Positions 1 through 8,504 of a stretch of 64,000 nucleotides of DNA are shown piece after piece. The notes below the pieces were generated by a model. It had not been told where the DNA came from and searched no databases. It saw only the letters and a list, made by a program, of their open reading frames with translations. The translations under genes and the position numbers were made by a program. The stretch comes from JAUXJB01 sp965226855 (GTDB lineage Bacteria > Myxococcota_A > UBA9160 > SZUA-336). The stretch covers positions 62,001 through 126,000 of the forward strand of contig CBDDEE010000025.1 in NCBI GenBank assembly GCA_965226855.1, given 5' to 3'. The first letter of the stretch is position 1. The number at the start of each line of letters is the position of its first letter.

Positions 1-1
1 C

Positions 2-997
2 GGGGCCCTCACGCTGGACCAATCGGAGACCGTGCGCGCCGTCGGTCCCTTCGCCCAGGTCCATGTCGCCCTACCTCACGACTTCGGCGTAGTAGTGGGC
101 GCGCGCTACGACTGGATCGAGTTCGTCGTCGGGGACCGTCTCGTGACCCCGACGAACGGGGATCGCTCGGATCGCTTGCGCTTCCGCGAGCTCTCGCCGC
201 GTCTCGGCCTGCACTGGGGACGTAGCTCGGCGCTCCAGCTCTACGCCAACCTGTCCACCGGCTTCCGCGTGCCCACCACGACCGAGCTGACCGCTTCTGA
301 CACCAGAGGTGGCTTCTCGTCGGACCTCGATCCCGAGCGGACGCTCGGGCTCGAGGTCGGCGCAAAGGGCCTGTTGTGGGAACGGCTCTTCTACGACATT
401 GCGTTCTTCGATCTGCGCATCGACAACGTTGCTGTCGAGTTCGACGAGGGTGGACCGCCCCTGTTTCGAGACGCAGGTGAGGTACGGCGCCGTGGTGCGG
501 AGCTCGCGTTCTCCGCGCTCCTGCAGCCGGGACTCAGCCTACGCGCAGCCTACACGTACGCGGATTATCGGTACAAAGACTTTGACGTCACCAGCGGACC
601 CGTCACTACGGAGTTCGACGGCAAACACGAGCCGAACACGCCAAAGCACAGCATCAGTGCCGAGCTGCGCGCAGAACACCCCTCGGGCATCTACGGGACG
701 CTGTCGCTTCGCCACTTCTCCGACATCTACACAAACGACGCGAACTGCGCCGAGAGTTCTGGAGCGACGCTCTCTGACGTGCGCGTCGGCTGGCAGCTGG
801 AACGAAGGAGCACGATCTTCGAGCCCTTCCTCGGCGTGCGCAACTGGAGCCGTGTGCAGTACAACGGCTCCATTCGGCCGAATGCGTTCTCGATCTTCGA
901 CCCGAACACCTGCAGCGTGATCGTCCCCGGTCGCTACTACGAACCAGCTCCGGAGACCGAGCTGTACGTGGGAGTGCAGGTTCGGTTCGGCCTCTGA
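2..997 (+). CDS. TonB-dependent outer-membrane receptor, C-terminal part (5' end outside window)
   Basis: The reading frame is open from the first bases, so the start codon and plug domain lie upstream; about 331 residues of the beta-barrel are present. Visible family marks are the 'NLSTGFRVPTTTEL' box (the usual GFRaP..EL segment), 'PERTLGLEVGAKG' (the PE...E.G.K strand pair), and alternating aromatic/polar strands up to the end '...VGVQVRFGL', a terminal beta-strand of the type that inserts barrels. Such receptors import siderophores, cobalamin, nickel or similar ligands across the outer membrane using TonB energy. The substrate cannot be read from this fragment, and I saw no cobalamin riboswitch nearby. 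It is not functionally tied to the flagellar genes that follow. Confidence 0.9.
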   Translation, partial: GALTLDQSETVRAVGPFAQVHVALPHDFGVVVGARYDWIEFVVGDRLVTPTNGDRSDRLRFRELSPRLGLHWGRSSALQLYANLSTGFRVPTTTELTASDTRGGFSSDLDPERTLGLEVGAKGLLWERLFYDIAFFDLRIDNVAVEFDEGGPPLFRDAGEVRRRGAELAFSALLQPGLSLRAAYTYADYRYKDFDVTSGPVTTEFDGKHEPNTPKHSISAELRAEHPSGIYGTLSLRHFSDIYTNDANCAESSGATLSDVRVGWQLERRSTIFEPFLGVRNWSRVQYNGSIRPNAFSIFDPNTCSVIVPGRYYEPAPETELYVGVQVRFGL

Positions 998-1009
998 CGG
1001 TATCCCGTC
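996..1009 (+). terminator. small hairpin at the TonB receptor stop codon
   Basis: GACGG/CCGTC forms a perfect 5-bp stem with a TATC loop, starting inside the stop codon. No T-tract follows, so this is only a weak terminator candidate. Confidence 0.25.
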
Positions 1010-1128
1010 AACGGGGGACGAAGTCTGCCGGGATTCCGTCGGTAAGATCTGCCGGGCGGAAAGTCCCCCCTGGCTCGCGCGTGTCCACCGGCGCTGCTCC
1101 GTGCCCACGGCGGACCAAGGCCGAGCGG

Positions 1129-1144
1129 AGGCACACGGGTTGCA
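1129..1144 (+). promoter_or_regulatory. sigma-54 (-24/-12) promoter
   Basis: AGGCACACGGGTTGCA matches TGGCAC-N5-TTGCA at all but the first base, with exactly 10 bases between the GG and GC dinucleotides. It lies just upstream of the TPR-protein/activator pair. The predicted transcript start (about 1155) falls 2 nt before the annotated GTG, so either that mRNA is nearly leaderless or the true start codon is further in. Confidence 0.7.
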
Positions 1145-1156
1145 CTGCGCGACTGC

Positions 1157-3400
1157 GTGTTCCTTCCGTTATATGCGGTTGCAGGTCTTGCGGGTCCCGG
1201 CCCGCGGGCGGCCGCGGGCCACCCGCTCTTCGTTCGGCTTCGTCTCACCGCGCTGTCGCTCACGCTCGCGCTGTCCGGAGCTGGCAACGCGTTCGCTCAG
1301 AAAGCGCCGGCGCTGGTGGATTCGAAGGTCTGGCAGGCGCGCTTCCAGGAGTGGGTCGAGCAGCAGCTCGTGCGCGATCAGATCGACGCCGCCGCGAAGA
1401 ACCTGCCTACCCTGGACAGACGGCGGGTGCTGCGCGTGCTGGATCGGCTCGAAGACGACCAGCTCATCGCGCTGCGCGAGCTGCCCATGCTGCCGGAGGA
1501 CGCGGTGGTGAGGATGCTCGCGCGCGGGATCGACGGACCCACCCTAGACGCAGCGCGGCTCTTCGCGAACGGCCAGGCGGCGCAGGCCCTGCGGATCCTC
1601 GGAGCGCCCGAGCTCGCGGAACACGCGCCGACCCAGCACCTGCGCGCCCAGCTCCTGGACCACCTCAGTGCGGACCTGCATCCGCTCTATCGGCTCCAAG
1701 TAATCGAGCTCCACCGCGGGGCTCTGCGCCTCGATGCGGAGCTGCCCCAGGCGGATCGCGCCCGCTTGCGCATCGGTCAGATCTACCTCGAACTCCGGTT
1801 CGGAAAAGAGGCGCGTGCGGCACTGCGCTCACTCCTCGCGGGAGACGCCGCCGAGCCGTACCGAACGGCTGCCCTGCTCTCGCTGGCGGAGGCCGCGTAC
1901 GTGGACCACGCTCCGGTTCGCGCGATCGAGCACCTCGCGATGATCGACCTGGAGGCAGTCAGCCTCGCGACCCAAGACTGGGTGACCCGGCGACACGCGG
2001 ACAGTCTCGTCAAGCTGGAGCGCTACGAAGAAGCAATCACGCTGTACAGGCGGGTCCTACGTGCTGACACGCCCCTCGAGCCGCTCGTCGCACTGAAGCT
2101 CGCGTTCGCCCTGCTACACACGCGCGAGTGGCACGCGGCTCCGGAGCTCCTCGATCCCCTCGTCGCGTCAGACGCCTCGCCTCCCATCCGCGCGATGGCC
2201 GGGATGTTGCTGGCACGCGCGCAGCGCCGCCTCGCGTCATTCAAGGCGGCCTCTCAGTCCGCCACTCGCGCGACGCAGCTCGTTCCGGGTACCGAGGTCG
2301 CCGCACTCGCAGCCGTGGAGGCGCTCGAGGCGGAGCGCGCCCTCGACAACCAATCGGTTCCGCTTCCCCCGGGAACGGCTGCCCTGGTACAGAGCTCGAC
2401 CTTCGTTCCCGCGGTCGGCTTGCTGACCTATCTGGCCCTGTCCGGGCCCAGTCCCGGAGACACCGCCCAGGAGCAGCGAAGCCGTCTGGGCTCACTCGCG
2501 ATCACTCTTCCGCCGGGCATGGTGCAGCACCTGGCCTACACCGATCTGGTTAGCTGGCTCGCCAGCGACCTCGCCCAGATCGCGACGCGGCAGATCGAGC
2601 CGGACCCCTCGGTACTCGCAGACACGGGTCGTTACCTGCGACCCCAGACGATGGACGAAGACGTCCTTTTGCTCGCGATCGAGGCCCAGATGCTGGCTGG
2701 AGACGACAATCGCTGCGCCCGCTGGGCGCGCACGCTGCAGCGCCGCGAGCCGCGGCCGATACGCCGCGGCATCGGTACGTGGCGCGAGGTGACCTGTCGC
2801 CTACCGGCCAATGGAGACGTTAACGTGGCGCGACGCATGATGGTGCTCGCCGACAGTGGCGCCGCCGGGCCCTTCGCGTTGGCGGTTGCTGCAGTCGCGG
2901 CCGAGACCCACGTGCAACGCGGAGACCTCGAGCGCGCGGCCCTCACCTACGCGCGAGCGGTCGAGTCGTTCTCGGAGCCGACGTTCGTGGGTCCGGTGCT
3001 TCTCCGCCTCGGGGAGATCGAGGTCGCCCTGGCCCGCGACGCACTGGCCCTCCGCAGGCTGTCACGAGGGCTCACGCTCTCGGATGCCCCGGGCGCCGCC
3101 TCCGAGCCCTTTCGCAAGGCGGGGATCGTCGCACTCGCCCGGGTCGCCGCCCGCAGCGAGAAGCCCGAGCAGGCGCGGAGCCTCCTGCGGGCCGAGCGCG
3201 ACCGTGCGGAAGACTGGTGGGCAGAGGCGTACAGCTACATGTTGCTCAACAGTGGCGCGACAGATCAGCGAGAAGGGGATGGCCTCTTCGCGCGGAGCGC
3301 CCGCGCGCTGGACGAGATCAAGGCAATCCGCATGCGCCTGGCACGCGTACAGCGAAGGCAGGCCCGCAAGCGCCGCATGAGCAGCGATCACCGGGGTTGA
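1157..3400 (+). CDS. Secreted helical-repeat (TPR-like) protein of unknown function
   Basis: 747 codons from GTG. Residues around 28-47 form a signal-peptide-like stretch ('LTALSLTLALSGAGNAFA', then QKA), so the mature protein is probably periplasmic. The rest is Ala/Leu/Arg-rich alpha-helical repeats of TPR/Sel1-like spacing, with a very basic C-terminus (QRRQARKRR). The start is uncertain: the GTG lies 2 nt after the inferred sigma-54 transcript start, has no ribosome-binding site, and the first ~28 codons cover a dispersed repeat; no other ATG/GTG/TTG occurs in frame before the signal peptide. It sits directly before the sigma-54 activator and shares its promoter, so a motility-related role is plausible, but I do not recognise the family. 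Confidence 0.7.
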   Translation: MFLPLYAVAGLAGPGPRAAAGHPLFVRLRLTALSLTLALSGAGNAFAQKAPALVDSKVWQARFQEWVEQQLVRDQIDAAAKNLPTLDRRRVLRVLDRLEDDQLIALRELPMLPEDAVVRMLARGIDGPTLDAARLFANGQAAQALRILGAPELAEHAPTQHLRAQLLDHLSADLHPLYRLQVIELHRGALRLDAELPQADRARLRIGQIYLELRFGKEARAALRSLLAGDAAEPYRTAALLSLAEAAYVDHAPVRAIEHLAMIDLEAVSLATQDWVTRRHADSLVKLERYEEAITLYRRVLRADTPLEPLVALKLAFALLHTREWHAAPELLDPLVASDASPPIRAMAGMLLARAQRRLASFKAASQSATRATQLVPGTEVAALAAVEALEAERALDNQSVPLPPGTAALVQSSTFVPAVGLLTYLALSGPSPGDTAQEQRSRLGSLAITLPPGMVQHLAYTDLVSWLASDLAQIATRQIEPDPSVLADTGRYLRPQTMDEDVLLLAIEAQMLAGDDNRCARWARTLQRREPRPIRRGIGTWREVTCRLPANGDVNVARRMMVLADSGAAGPFALAVAAVAAETHVQRGDLERAALTYARAVESFSEPTFVGPVLLRLGEIEVALARDALALRRLSRGLTLSDAPGAASEPFRKAGIVALARVAARSEKPEQARSLLRAERDRAEDWWAEAYSYMLLNSGATDQREGDGLFARSARALDEIKAIRMRLARVQRRQARKRRMSSDHRG
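1187..1242 (+). repeat. Dispersed GC-rich palindromic repeat, copy A
   Basis: It begins CTTGCGGGTCCCGGCC and contains the palindromic core GCGGGCGGCCGCG followed by CCACCCGC.CTTCG. The same element recurs at 4611-4650 (inverted), 56711-56759 (inverted, short form) and 62242-62332 (fullest copy). Here it lies in the 5' end of the TPR ORF. Confidence 0.7.
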
Positions 3401-3467
3401 AGAGACTCTACTCGATCAGGCTCGAACGCACTCGGTCCCGACACTGGCCATCGGCCGCGATCGCAGT

Positions 3468-4607
3468 GTGGGCGCGGCCGTCGGGGCGCTGCGCGCTGGT
3501 GCCACTGACTACCTGGCGTCTCCCTTTGAATACGAGAGCCTGCTCCGCTCCATCGACAGGCTGGTCGACGCATCCAGCGCGACGACCATACTGAGCCCGA
3601 CGCCCACGCCCTTCGTGAGCGGTGATCCCGCCGTGCACGCGACGCTTGAGCTACTGCGATCCGTCGCAGCCAGTGACGCCACGATCCTGATCGAGGGCGA
3701 GAGCGGCACGGGAAAGGAGCTCCTCGCCGCACTAGTTCACGCGTCATCTCCGAGGCGGGAGCGCGAGATGGTCTGCGTCAACTGTGCCGCTCTGCCGAGC
3801 GGTCTCGTCGAGAGCGAGCTGTTCGGTCACGAGCGCGGCGCGTTCACCGGCGCCATCGGTCGTTCCATCGGGAAGTTCGAGCTGGCGCACGGAACCACGC
3901 TGCTACTCGACGAGATCGGTGAGCTCGAGCTGCAGCCGCAGGCAAAACTCCTCCGTGTGATCCAGGATCGGCTGGTGCAGAGGGTCGGGGCCAGGAGACC
4001 CCTCGCGGTGGACTTCCGGATCGTGGCGACCACGAACCGGAATCTGGAGAAGGACGTGGAGACGGGACGTTTCCGCGAGGACCTGTTCTACCGGCTGAAC
4101 GTCGTCCCGGTGCATCTCGCACCGCTGCGCGATCGTCCTGGCGATGTGGCGTTGCTGGCCGAACACTTCTTGAGGCAACATGCGGAGGCGGGTCGCCCGG
4201 TTCCATCGCTCCCAGCCGAGACCGTCCAGATGCTCGAGAGACACAGCTGGCCGGGCAACGTGCGCGAGCTCGAGAACGTCGTCGAACGGCTCGTGCTGAC
4301 GCGAGGCGACCGCTCGGTACGGCCACAGGATCTCGCGTTCGTCGTGCCGACGGGGCGGTCTCGGAGCGAGACCTATGAACGACCCCCGTTTCGGACGATC
4401 CGCGCGATGGAGCGCTGGCTCATCGTCGACACGCTGACGCGTCTGCAGGGCAACCGCACGCAGGCAGCGCGCGAACTCGGCATCAGCCTGCGCACGCTGC
4501 GCAACAAGATCAGGGAATACGAGATCACAGAGCCGTCCACCCTCCCCCGCACAGGCACGGCCCGCCCCCCCGCAAGCCAGGAGCGCACAGCAAAGGCGGA
4601 AGCCTGA
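3468..4607 (+). CDS. Sigma-54-dependent flagellar transcription activator (FleQ/FlrC-like) with truncated receiver domain
   Basis: 379 residues from GTG. The AAA+ domain is complete: Walker A 'GESGTGKE', sigma-54 contact loop 'GAFTGA', Walker B 'LLLDEIGE', arginine-rich 'FREDLFYRLNV' and 'WPGNVRELENVVERL'. A Fis-type helix-turn-helix follows ('GNRTQAARELGISLRTLRNK'). Only the last part of a receiver domain is present ('AVGALRAGATDYL.SPFE'); the frame is open back to 3381 but offers no standard start and no phospho-acceptor Asp, so activity is probably not controlled by phosphorylation of this domain. It directly precedes sigma-54 promoters at 4745 and 24892, which it most likely activates. 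FleQ versus FlrC/FlbD class cannot be settled from sequence alone. Confidence 0.9.
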   Translation: MGAAVGALRAGATDYLASPFEYESLLRSIDRLVDASSATTILSPTPTPFVSGDPAVHATLELLRSVAASDATILIEGESGTGKELLAALVHASSPRREREMVCVNCAALPSGLVESELFGHERGAFTGAIGRSIGKFELAHGTTLLLDEIGELELQPQAKLLRVIQDRLVQRVGARRPLAVDFRIVATTNRNLEKDVETGRFREDLFYRLNVVPVHLAPLRDRPGDVALLAEHFLRQHAEAGRPVPSLPAETVQMLERHSWPGNVRELENVVERLVLTRGDRSVRPQDLAFVVPTGRSRSETYERPPFRTIRAMERWLIVDTLTRLQGNRTQAARELGISLRTLRNKIREYEITEPSTLPRTGTARPPASQERTAKAEA

Positions 4608-4610
4608 ACG

Positions 4611-4650
4611 AGGTGGGTGGCCGCGGCCGCCCGCGGCCGGGTCCCGCAAG
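4611..4650 (-). repeat. Dispersed GC-rich palindromic repeat, copy B
   Basis: Read on the minus strand it is CTTGCGGGACCCGGCC then GCGGGCGGCCGCGGCCACCC, nearly identical to copy A and to the 5' half of the copy at 62242. It lies between the activator and the flgB promoter, an extragenic position typical of REP-like elements. Confidence 0.7.
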
Positions 4651-4744
4651 GCGGGCAGGCAAGAACTGCCCCGTCGCCTGTCGCGCGTGGGATCCGCGAA
4701 GCACCCCTGAGCCGGTCTGTGCGCGCCCGCGCCGGCGAAGCCCC

Positions 4745-4760
4745 TGGCACGGCGATTGCT
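4745..4760 (+). promoter_or_regulatory. sigma-54 promoter of the main flagellar operon
   Basis: TGGCACGGCGATTGCT is a perfect -24/-12 element (TGGCAC-N5-TTGC, GG-N10-GC). Transcription would start near 4770, giving a ~30-nt leader before flgB. It is expected to drive flgB through at least flhF, as gene ends overlap or are a few bases apart throughout. Confidence 0.85.
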
Positions 4761-4799
4761 CAAGTGCAGCGCGGATATGCACGGGGAAGGTTTCTGCCC

Positions 4800-5189
4800 A
4801 TGGGCCTGATCGACAACCCGCTGTCTTCGATCCTCGAGAAGGTGCTAGCGCATCACAGCCTGCGCCATGACGTGATCGCGTCCAACATCGCGAACGCGAA
4901 CACGCCGGGGTACACCGCGTTCGACCTGGTGCTGCGCTCACGTCTCGACCAGGCTACGCCACTCGCGGTCAGAACCACCGACTCCCGACACATGACGAGC
5001 TCGGAGCAGCTCGACGAGACCGGCTCACAGCTCCAGAGGTCCCGGGATCCCGCAGGGCTCGACGGCAACAACGTCTCCATCGAGCGGGAGTTCCTCAAGC
5101 TCTCCGAGAACGGGATGCTCTACCAGGTCGCCTTTGAACTGATGGACAAGTGGGGCGGGCTCAACCAACCCGCGAGAGACACGCGATGA
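4800..5189 (+). CDS. flgB: Flagellar basal-body rod protein FlgB
   Basis: 129 residues from ATG ('MGLIDNPLSSILEKVL'), the usual FlgB length; a longer upstream frame exists but would begin before the promoter. The N-terminal rod motif 'VIASNIANANTPGYTAFD' is the signature of the rod/hook protein family, and the C-terminal 'NNVSIEREFLKLSENGMLYQ' is the FlgB-type helix. FlgB is the proximal rod subunit that sits on the MS-ring/FliE. First gene of the sigma-54 operon; its stop overlaps the flgC start (ATGA). Confidence 0.96.
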   Translation: MGLIDNPLSSILEKVLAHHSLRHDVIASNIANANTPGYTAFDLVLRSRLDQATPLAVRTTDSRHMTSSEQLDETGSQLQRSRDPAGLDGNNVSIEREFLKLSENGMLYQVAFELMDKWGGLNQPARDTR

Positions 5190-5617
5190 GCTTCTTCACG
5201 TCGTTGAAGCTCTCCGCGTCCGGCCTCTTGGCCGAGCGACTGCGGGTCGATCTCGCGACCTCGAACCTCGCGAACGCGAACTCGACGCGTACGCCCGAGG
5301 GCGGGCCGTATCGACGGTTGGACCCGGTGTTGCGGGCCAGACCGCTGGAGGGGGCCTTCGCTGACCGGCTGCGGCGCAGCTTCCGCATGGCGTCGATCGA
5401 GCAGATCGTGCGCGACCCGCGTCCGCCGCGAGAGGTGTTCAGCCCGGGCCATCCGGACGCGGACGAGAACGGCATCCTGCGGCTCCCGAACGTACAGATC
5501 GTGGAGGAGATGGTGAACCTCATGAACGCGAGGCGCTCCTTCGAGGCAAACCTCGCGGCGCTGCGCGTGAGTCGCGAGATGGCGCAGCGCGCGCTGCGCG
5601 TCGGAAGGGCCAGTTGA
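5186..5617 (+). CDS. flgC: Flagellar basal-body rod protein FlgC
   Basis: 143 residues from the ATG overlapping the flgB stop. The N-terminus has 'SGLLAERLRVDLATSNLANA', the rod-protein coiled-coil motif, and the C-terminus has 'VQIVEEMVNLMNARRSFEAN', the matching conserved helix. FlgC is the second proximal-rod subunit, exported by the flagellar type III apparatus. The order flgB-flgC-fliE is the common bacterial arrangement, and each gene is translationally coupled to the next. Confidence 0.96.
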   Translation: MSFFTSLKLSASGLLAERLRVDLATSNLANANSTRTPEGGPYRRLDPVLRARPLEGAFADRLRRSFRMASIEQIVRDPRPPREVFSPGHPDADENGILRLPNVQIVEEMVNLMNARRSFEANLAALRVSREMAQRALRVGRAS

Positions 5618-5904
5618 TGGCGATAGATCCGATCGGCAGTGACGTCTTTGCGGACCCGACTCGTTTCACGCAGAAGACGGGGGGTGAGAGCTTCGCGGAG
5701 ACCGTCACGCGCGTCCTCAAGCAAGCGAACAGTGATCAGGTGAGCGCGGCCAAAAAGATCAAGGGGCTCACCGTCGACGGCGAGGGCTCCATCCACGAGA
5801 CCATGGTCGCCATGTCGAACGCCGAGGGCTCGTTCCGGCTGATGATGGAAATACGCAACCGGATGATCGAAGCGGTGAACCGGCTGCTTCAGACACAGCT
5901 GTAG
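5617..5904 (+). CDS. fliE: Flagellar hook-basal body adaptor FliE
   Basis: 95 residues starting at the ATG that shares one base with the flgC stop (TGATG); a TTG one codon earlier is less likely. The conserved C-terminal half is visible: 'GSIHETMVAMSNAEGSFRLM' followed by 'EIRNRMIEAVNRLLQTQL'. FliE links the MS-ring to the rod and is among the first exported substrates. Position between flgC and fliF agrees. Confidence 0.95.
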   Translation: MAIDPIGSDVFADPTRFTQKTGGESFAETVTRVLKQANSDQVSAAKKIKGLTVDGEGSIHETMVAMSNAEGSFRLMMEIRNRMIEAVNRLLQTQL

Positions 5905-5913
5905 AGGGAGCGC

Positions 5914-7497
5914 GTGGATTTACTGGCAAGACTGCTCGCAGATCTGGGCAAATTCTGGCAGGGCCTGAACTCCCCCCAGCGCATCGCAGCGCTGTCCATC
6001 GCCCTGATCACAGCAGGCGCGCTGGCGCTTCTCGTGAACCTTGCGAGCAAGCCCCAGTACGCGACGCTCTACTCCGAGCTCAGTCCGGCCGACGCCCAGG
6101 CAATCGTGGACCAGCTCCGAACCCGCCAGGTCCCGTTCAAGCTCACCCACGCCGGCACCGCCATTTAGGTGCCGCTCCAGCGCCTCTACGACCTGCGCCT
6201 GGAGCTTGCTGCCCAGGGCCTGCCGAGCTCCGGACCCGTGGGCTTCGAGGTCTTCAACGATTCCGGACTCGGACTGACGCCCTTTCAGGAGAAGGTGCGC
6301 TACCGCAGGGCACTCGAAGGAGAGCTCTCGCGCACGATCAGCCAGATCGACTCGATCGAGTCCGCGCGCGTCCATATCAACATCCCCAACCGCACCGTGT
6401 TCCGGCGCGAGCAGAAGAAGGCGAGCGCGGCCGTCGTCGTGAGGCTTCGTGGCGGCCGTGCGCTCGGAGCGGATGAGGCGGCTGGGATCGGACACCTGGT
6501 CTCCGCGGCCGTCGAGGGCCTGGAGTCGGATCAGGTGACGCTTCTCGACACCAGGGGTCGCCTGCTGGCACGTGCGGGATCCGGCGACGAGGATGGGCTC
6601 GCGGTGGCGGCCTTCAATGCACAGCGCGTGATCGAGAAAAGACTCGCGGAGCGTGCGCAGGCGCTGCTCGACGCGGCCCTCGGCGAGGGCCGCTCGGTAG
6701 TCACGGTTTCAGCGCTGATCGACCGTCGCCGCATCGAGGAGAACGAGGACCGCATAAACCCCGACGAGACCGTCGTACTCAGCGAGCAGGTCACCGAGGA
6801 AGCCCGTTCTGAGGCCAGCGCGAGCGCGGGTGGCGTGCCCGGGACGCCGACGAACGTACCCGGTGGCGCGGGAATTACGACTGCCGGCGGCCCGCCGGCG
6901 ACGGAAACCGTGACCCGTGCGACCACGAACTTCGAGGTCAGTCGCACGAAGAGCCACACCGTGATCCCCATGGGCAGCGTGCAGCGCCTGTCGGTGGCAG
7001 TGCTCGTCGATGGCAACTACACGACTCCCGCGCCGGCTGCCGGCGAAGAGGAGGCCGCGCCGCCGCAGCTCGCGTACGAGCCTCGCAGCGCGGAGGAGCT
7101 GGGCCAGATCACCCAGATCGTGCAGCACGCGGTGGGCTTCAACGAGGAGCGCGGCGATCAGATCGCCGTGCAGAACCTGCAGTTCCGGTCCCCGCTCGAG
7201 GATGTAGGCTCGGCCGTGAGCCTGCCGTTCTGGCGCAGCCCGGAGCTCTTCCTGCTGCTGCCCGCGGTCGCTCGCACGCTCGCGCTGCTGGGTGGAGTCG
7301 TGATGCTGATCTTCTTCGTGCTACGGCCCGCGCTGAAGCAGCTCTCGATGGCGAACGTCATTGCGGCAGCCCCGACCCAGCAGCAGGGTGAGGCCGGTCT
7401 GCTTGAGCTGCCGAAACAGGGCGAGCTCGTGATTCCCATCTCGAAAGATGACGCCAGGTTGGCGGCTAACACGATGAGACAATGGCTTCGCGAGTGA
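5914..7497 (+). CDS. fliF: Flagellar MS-ring protein FliF, interrupted by an in-frame amber codon
   Basis: GTG start preceded by AGGGAG. Codons 1-84 carry the N-terminal membrane helix ('IAALSIALITAGALALLVNL') and the start of the first ring-building domain; then TAG at 6166-6168; then the same frame continues from a GTG for 442 codons with the remaining ring domains, the second membrane helix ('VARTLALLGGVVMLIFFVL') and the FliG-binding tail 'DDARLAANTMRQWLRE'. Total length (527 codons) is normal for FliF, and the sequence on both sides of the TAG is homologous-looking ('HAGTAI'-stop-'VPLQRLYDLRLELA', where other FliF have an aliphatic residue). Options are a sequencing error, a real nonsense mutation, or termination-reinitiation at the adjacent GTG giving a two-piece FliF. 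TAG is a normal stop elsewhere here. Confidence 0.9.
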
Positions 7498-8504
7498 GCC
7501 GCGGAAAGCGGCGCATCACCGGCCCGCACCGGGTCGCTGTGGTGTTGCGACTCCTCGACGAGGAGGTCGCAATGGAGGTCCTGCGTCACCTGGGCGACAG
7601 GGATCTCGCCCGCATCAACCGGGCAGACTCCGAGCTGGGTCAGCCCACCGAAGAGGTGGTGCGCGGCATCGCCAGCGAGTTCAGGGAGCGCCTGTTCGGA
7701 GGCGGGGACGAGCTCGCAGGGCAGAGCAAGCGCGTCGAGTCCCTGATCCGCCAGGTATTCGACGAGGACCGGCTCGAAGCCATCCTCGGCCGTGAAGATA
7801 TCGACATCGGCAAGATCTCCGACACGCTGGTCGAGATCGACCCGCGCGTGATCGGCCGCATCCTGACACGCGAGTACCCGCAGACGTGCGCACTGATCCT
7901 GTCGCAGCTGCCCTCGGTCCAGGCTGCCCAGGTGCTGCTCTCCCTGCCAGAAGAATTGCGCGTGGACGTGGTGATGCGCCTAGCGCGGATGGAGAAGATC
8001 GGCGAGGACATGCTCGAGGAGCTCAACCGCGCGCTCGAGCGCGAGATCGCCGGCTTCGAGGGTGCGTCGCAATCGCAAGAGATGGAAGGCGTCGATCTGG
8101 CCGTCCAGCTGTTCATGAACATGGACCGGACGAACGAGTCAGCGCTGCTTGACGCGATCTCGGAACAGGACGAGGAGATCGCGGATCTGATTCGCGAGCG
8201 CATGTTCACCTTCGACGACCTGCTCGGAGTCGACGATCGCGGCATCCAAACCGTCCTACGCAACATCGACAACCAGACGCTGGTACTCGCTCTGAAGGGC
8301 GCCGAGCCTGAGATGCTCGACAAGTTCCTGTCGAATGTTTCGCAGCGCGTCTCGGCTTCGCTCATCGAGGACCTCGAGACGATGGGACCCGTGCGGCTCT
8401 CGGAAGTGGAGGGCTCACAGCAGAAGATCGCGAACATCGCGCGCGAGATGGTGGACCGCGGCGAGATCGTGATTCCGGGACGGGGCGAAGATGAGCTCGT
8501 CTGA
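7482..8504 (+). CDS. fliG: Flagellar motor switch protein FliG
   Basis: 340 residues from an ATG overlapping the end of fliF by 16 nt, which keeps translation coupled to FliF. The middle domain carries 'REYPQTCALILSQLP' (the conserved EHPQ motif, here EYPQ). The C-terminal torque domain is intact ('RERMFTFDDLLGVDDRGIQT', then 'LALKGAEPEMLDKFLSNVSQ'). FliG forms the rotor face that contacts MotA and binds FliF and FliM. motA/motB are not in the window. Confidence 0.97.
   Translation: MASRVSRGKRRITGPHRVAVVLRLLDEEVAMEVLRHLGDRDLARINRADSELGQPTEEVVRGIASEFRERLFGGGDELAGQSKRVESLIRQVFDEDRLEAILGREDIDIGKISDTLVEIDPRVIGRILTREYPQTCALILSQLPSVQAAQVLLSLPEELRVDVVMRLARMEKIGEDMLEELNRALEREIAGFEGASQSQEMEGVDLAVQLFMNMDRTNESALLDAISEQDEEIADLIRERMFTFDDLLGVDDRGIQTVLRNIDNQTLVLALKGAEPEMLDKFLSNVSQRVSASLIEDLETMGPVRLSEVEGSQQKIANIAREMVDRGEIVIPGRGEDELV

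Noticed and set aside
998..1156. Cobalamin or other riboswitch near the TonB receptor
   Set aside because: The region is downstream of the receptor and shows no B12-box or other conserved riboswitch core; only short repeats of TCTGCCGGG.
3377..3400. ATG at 3377 as the start of the sigma-54 activator
   Set aside because: It is in the frame of the upstream TPR gene and meets TGA after seven codons; it would need a frameshift with no other support.
6166..6168. Amber codon reassignment (pyrrolysine or glutamine) to explain the fliF TAG and the TAG in the hydrolase remnant
   Set aside because: fliE, fliQ, flgF, flgK, flgL and flhB all end in TAG at the length expected for their families, and the hydrolase fragment is dead by other criteria.
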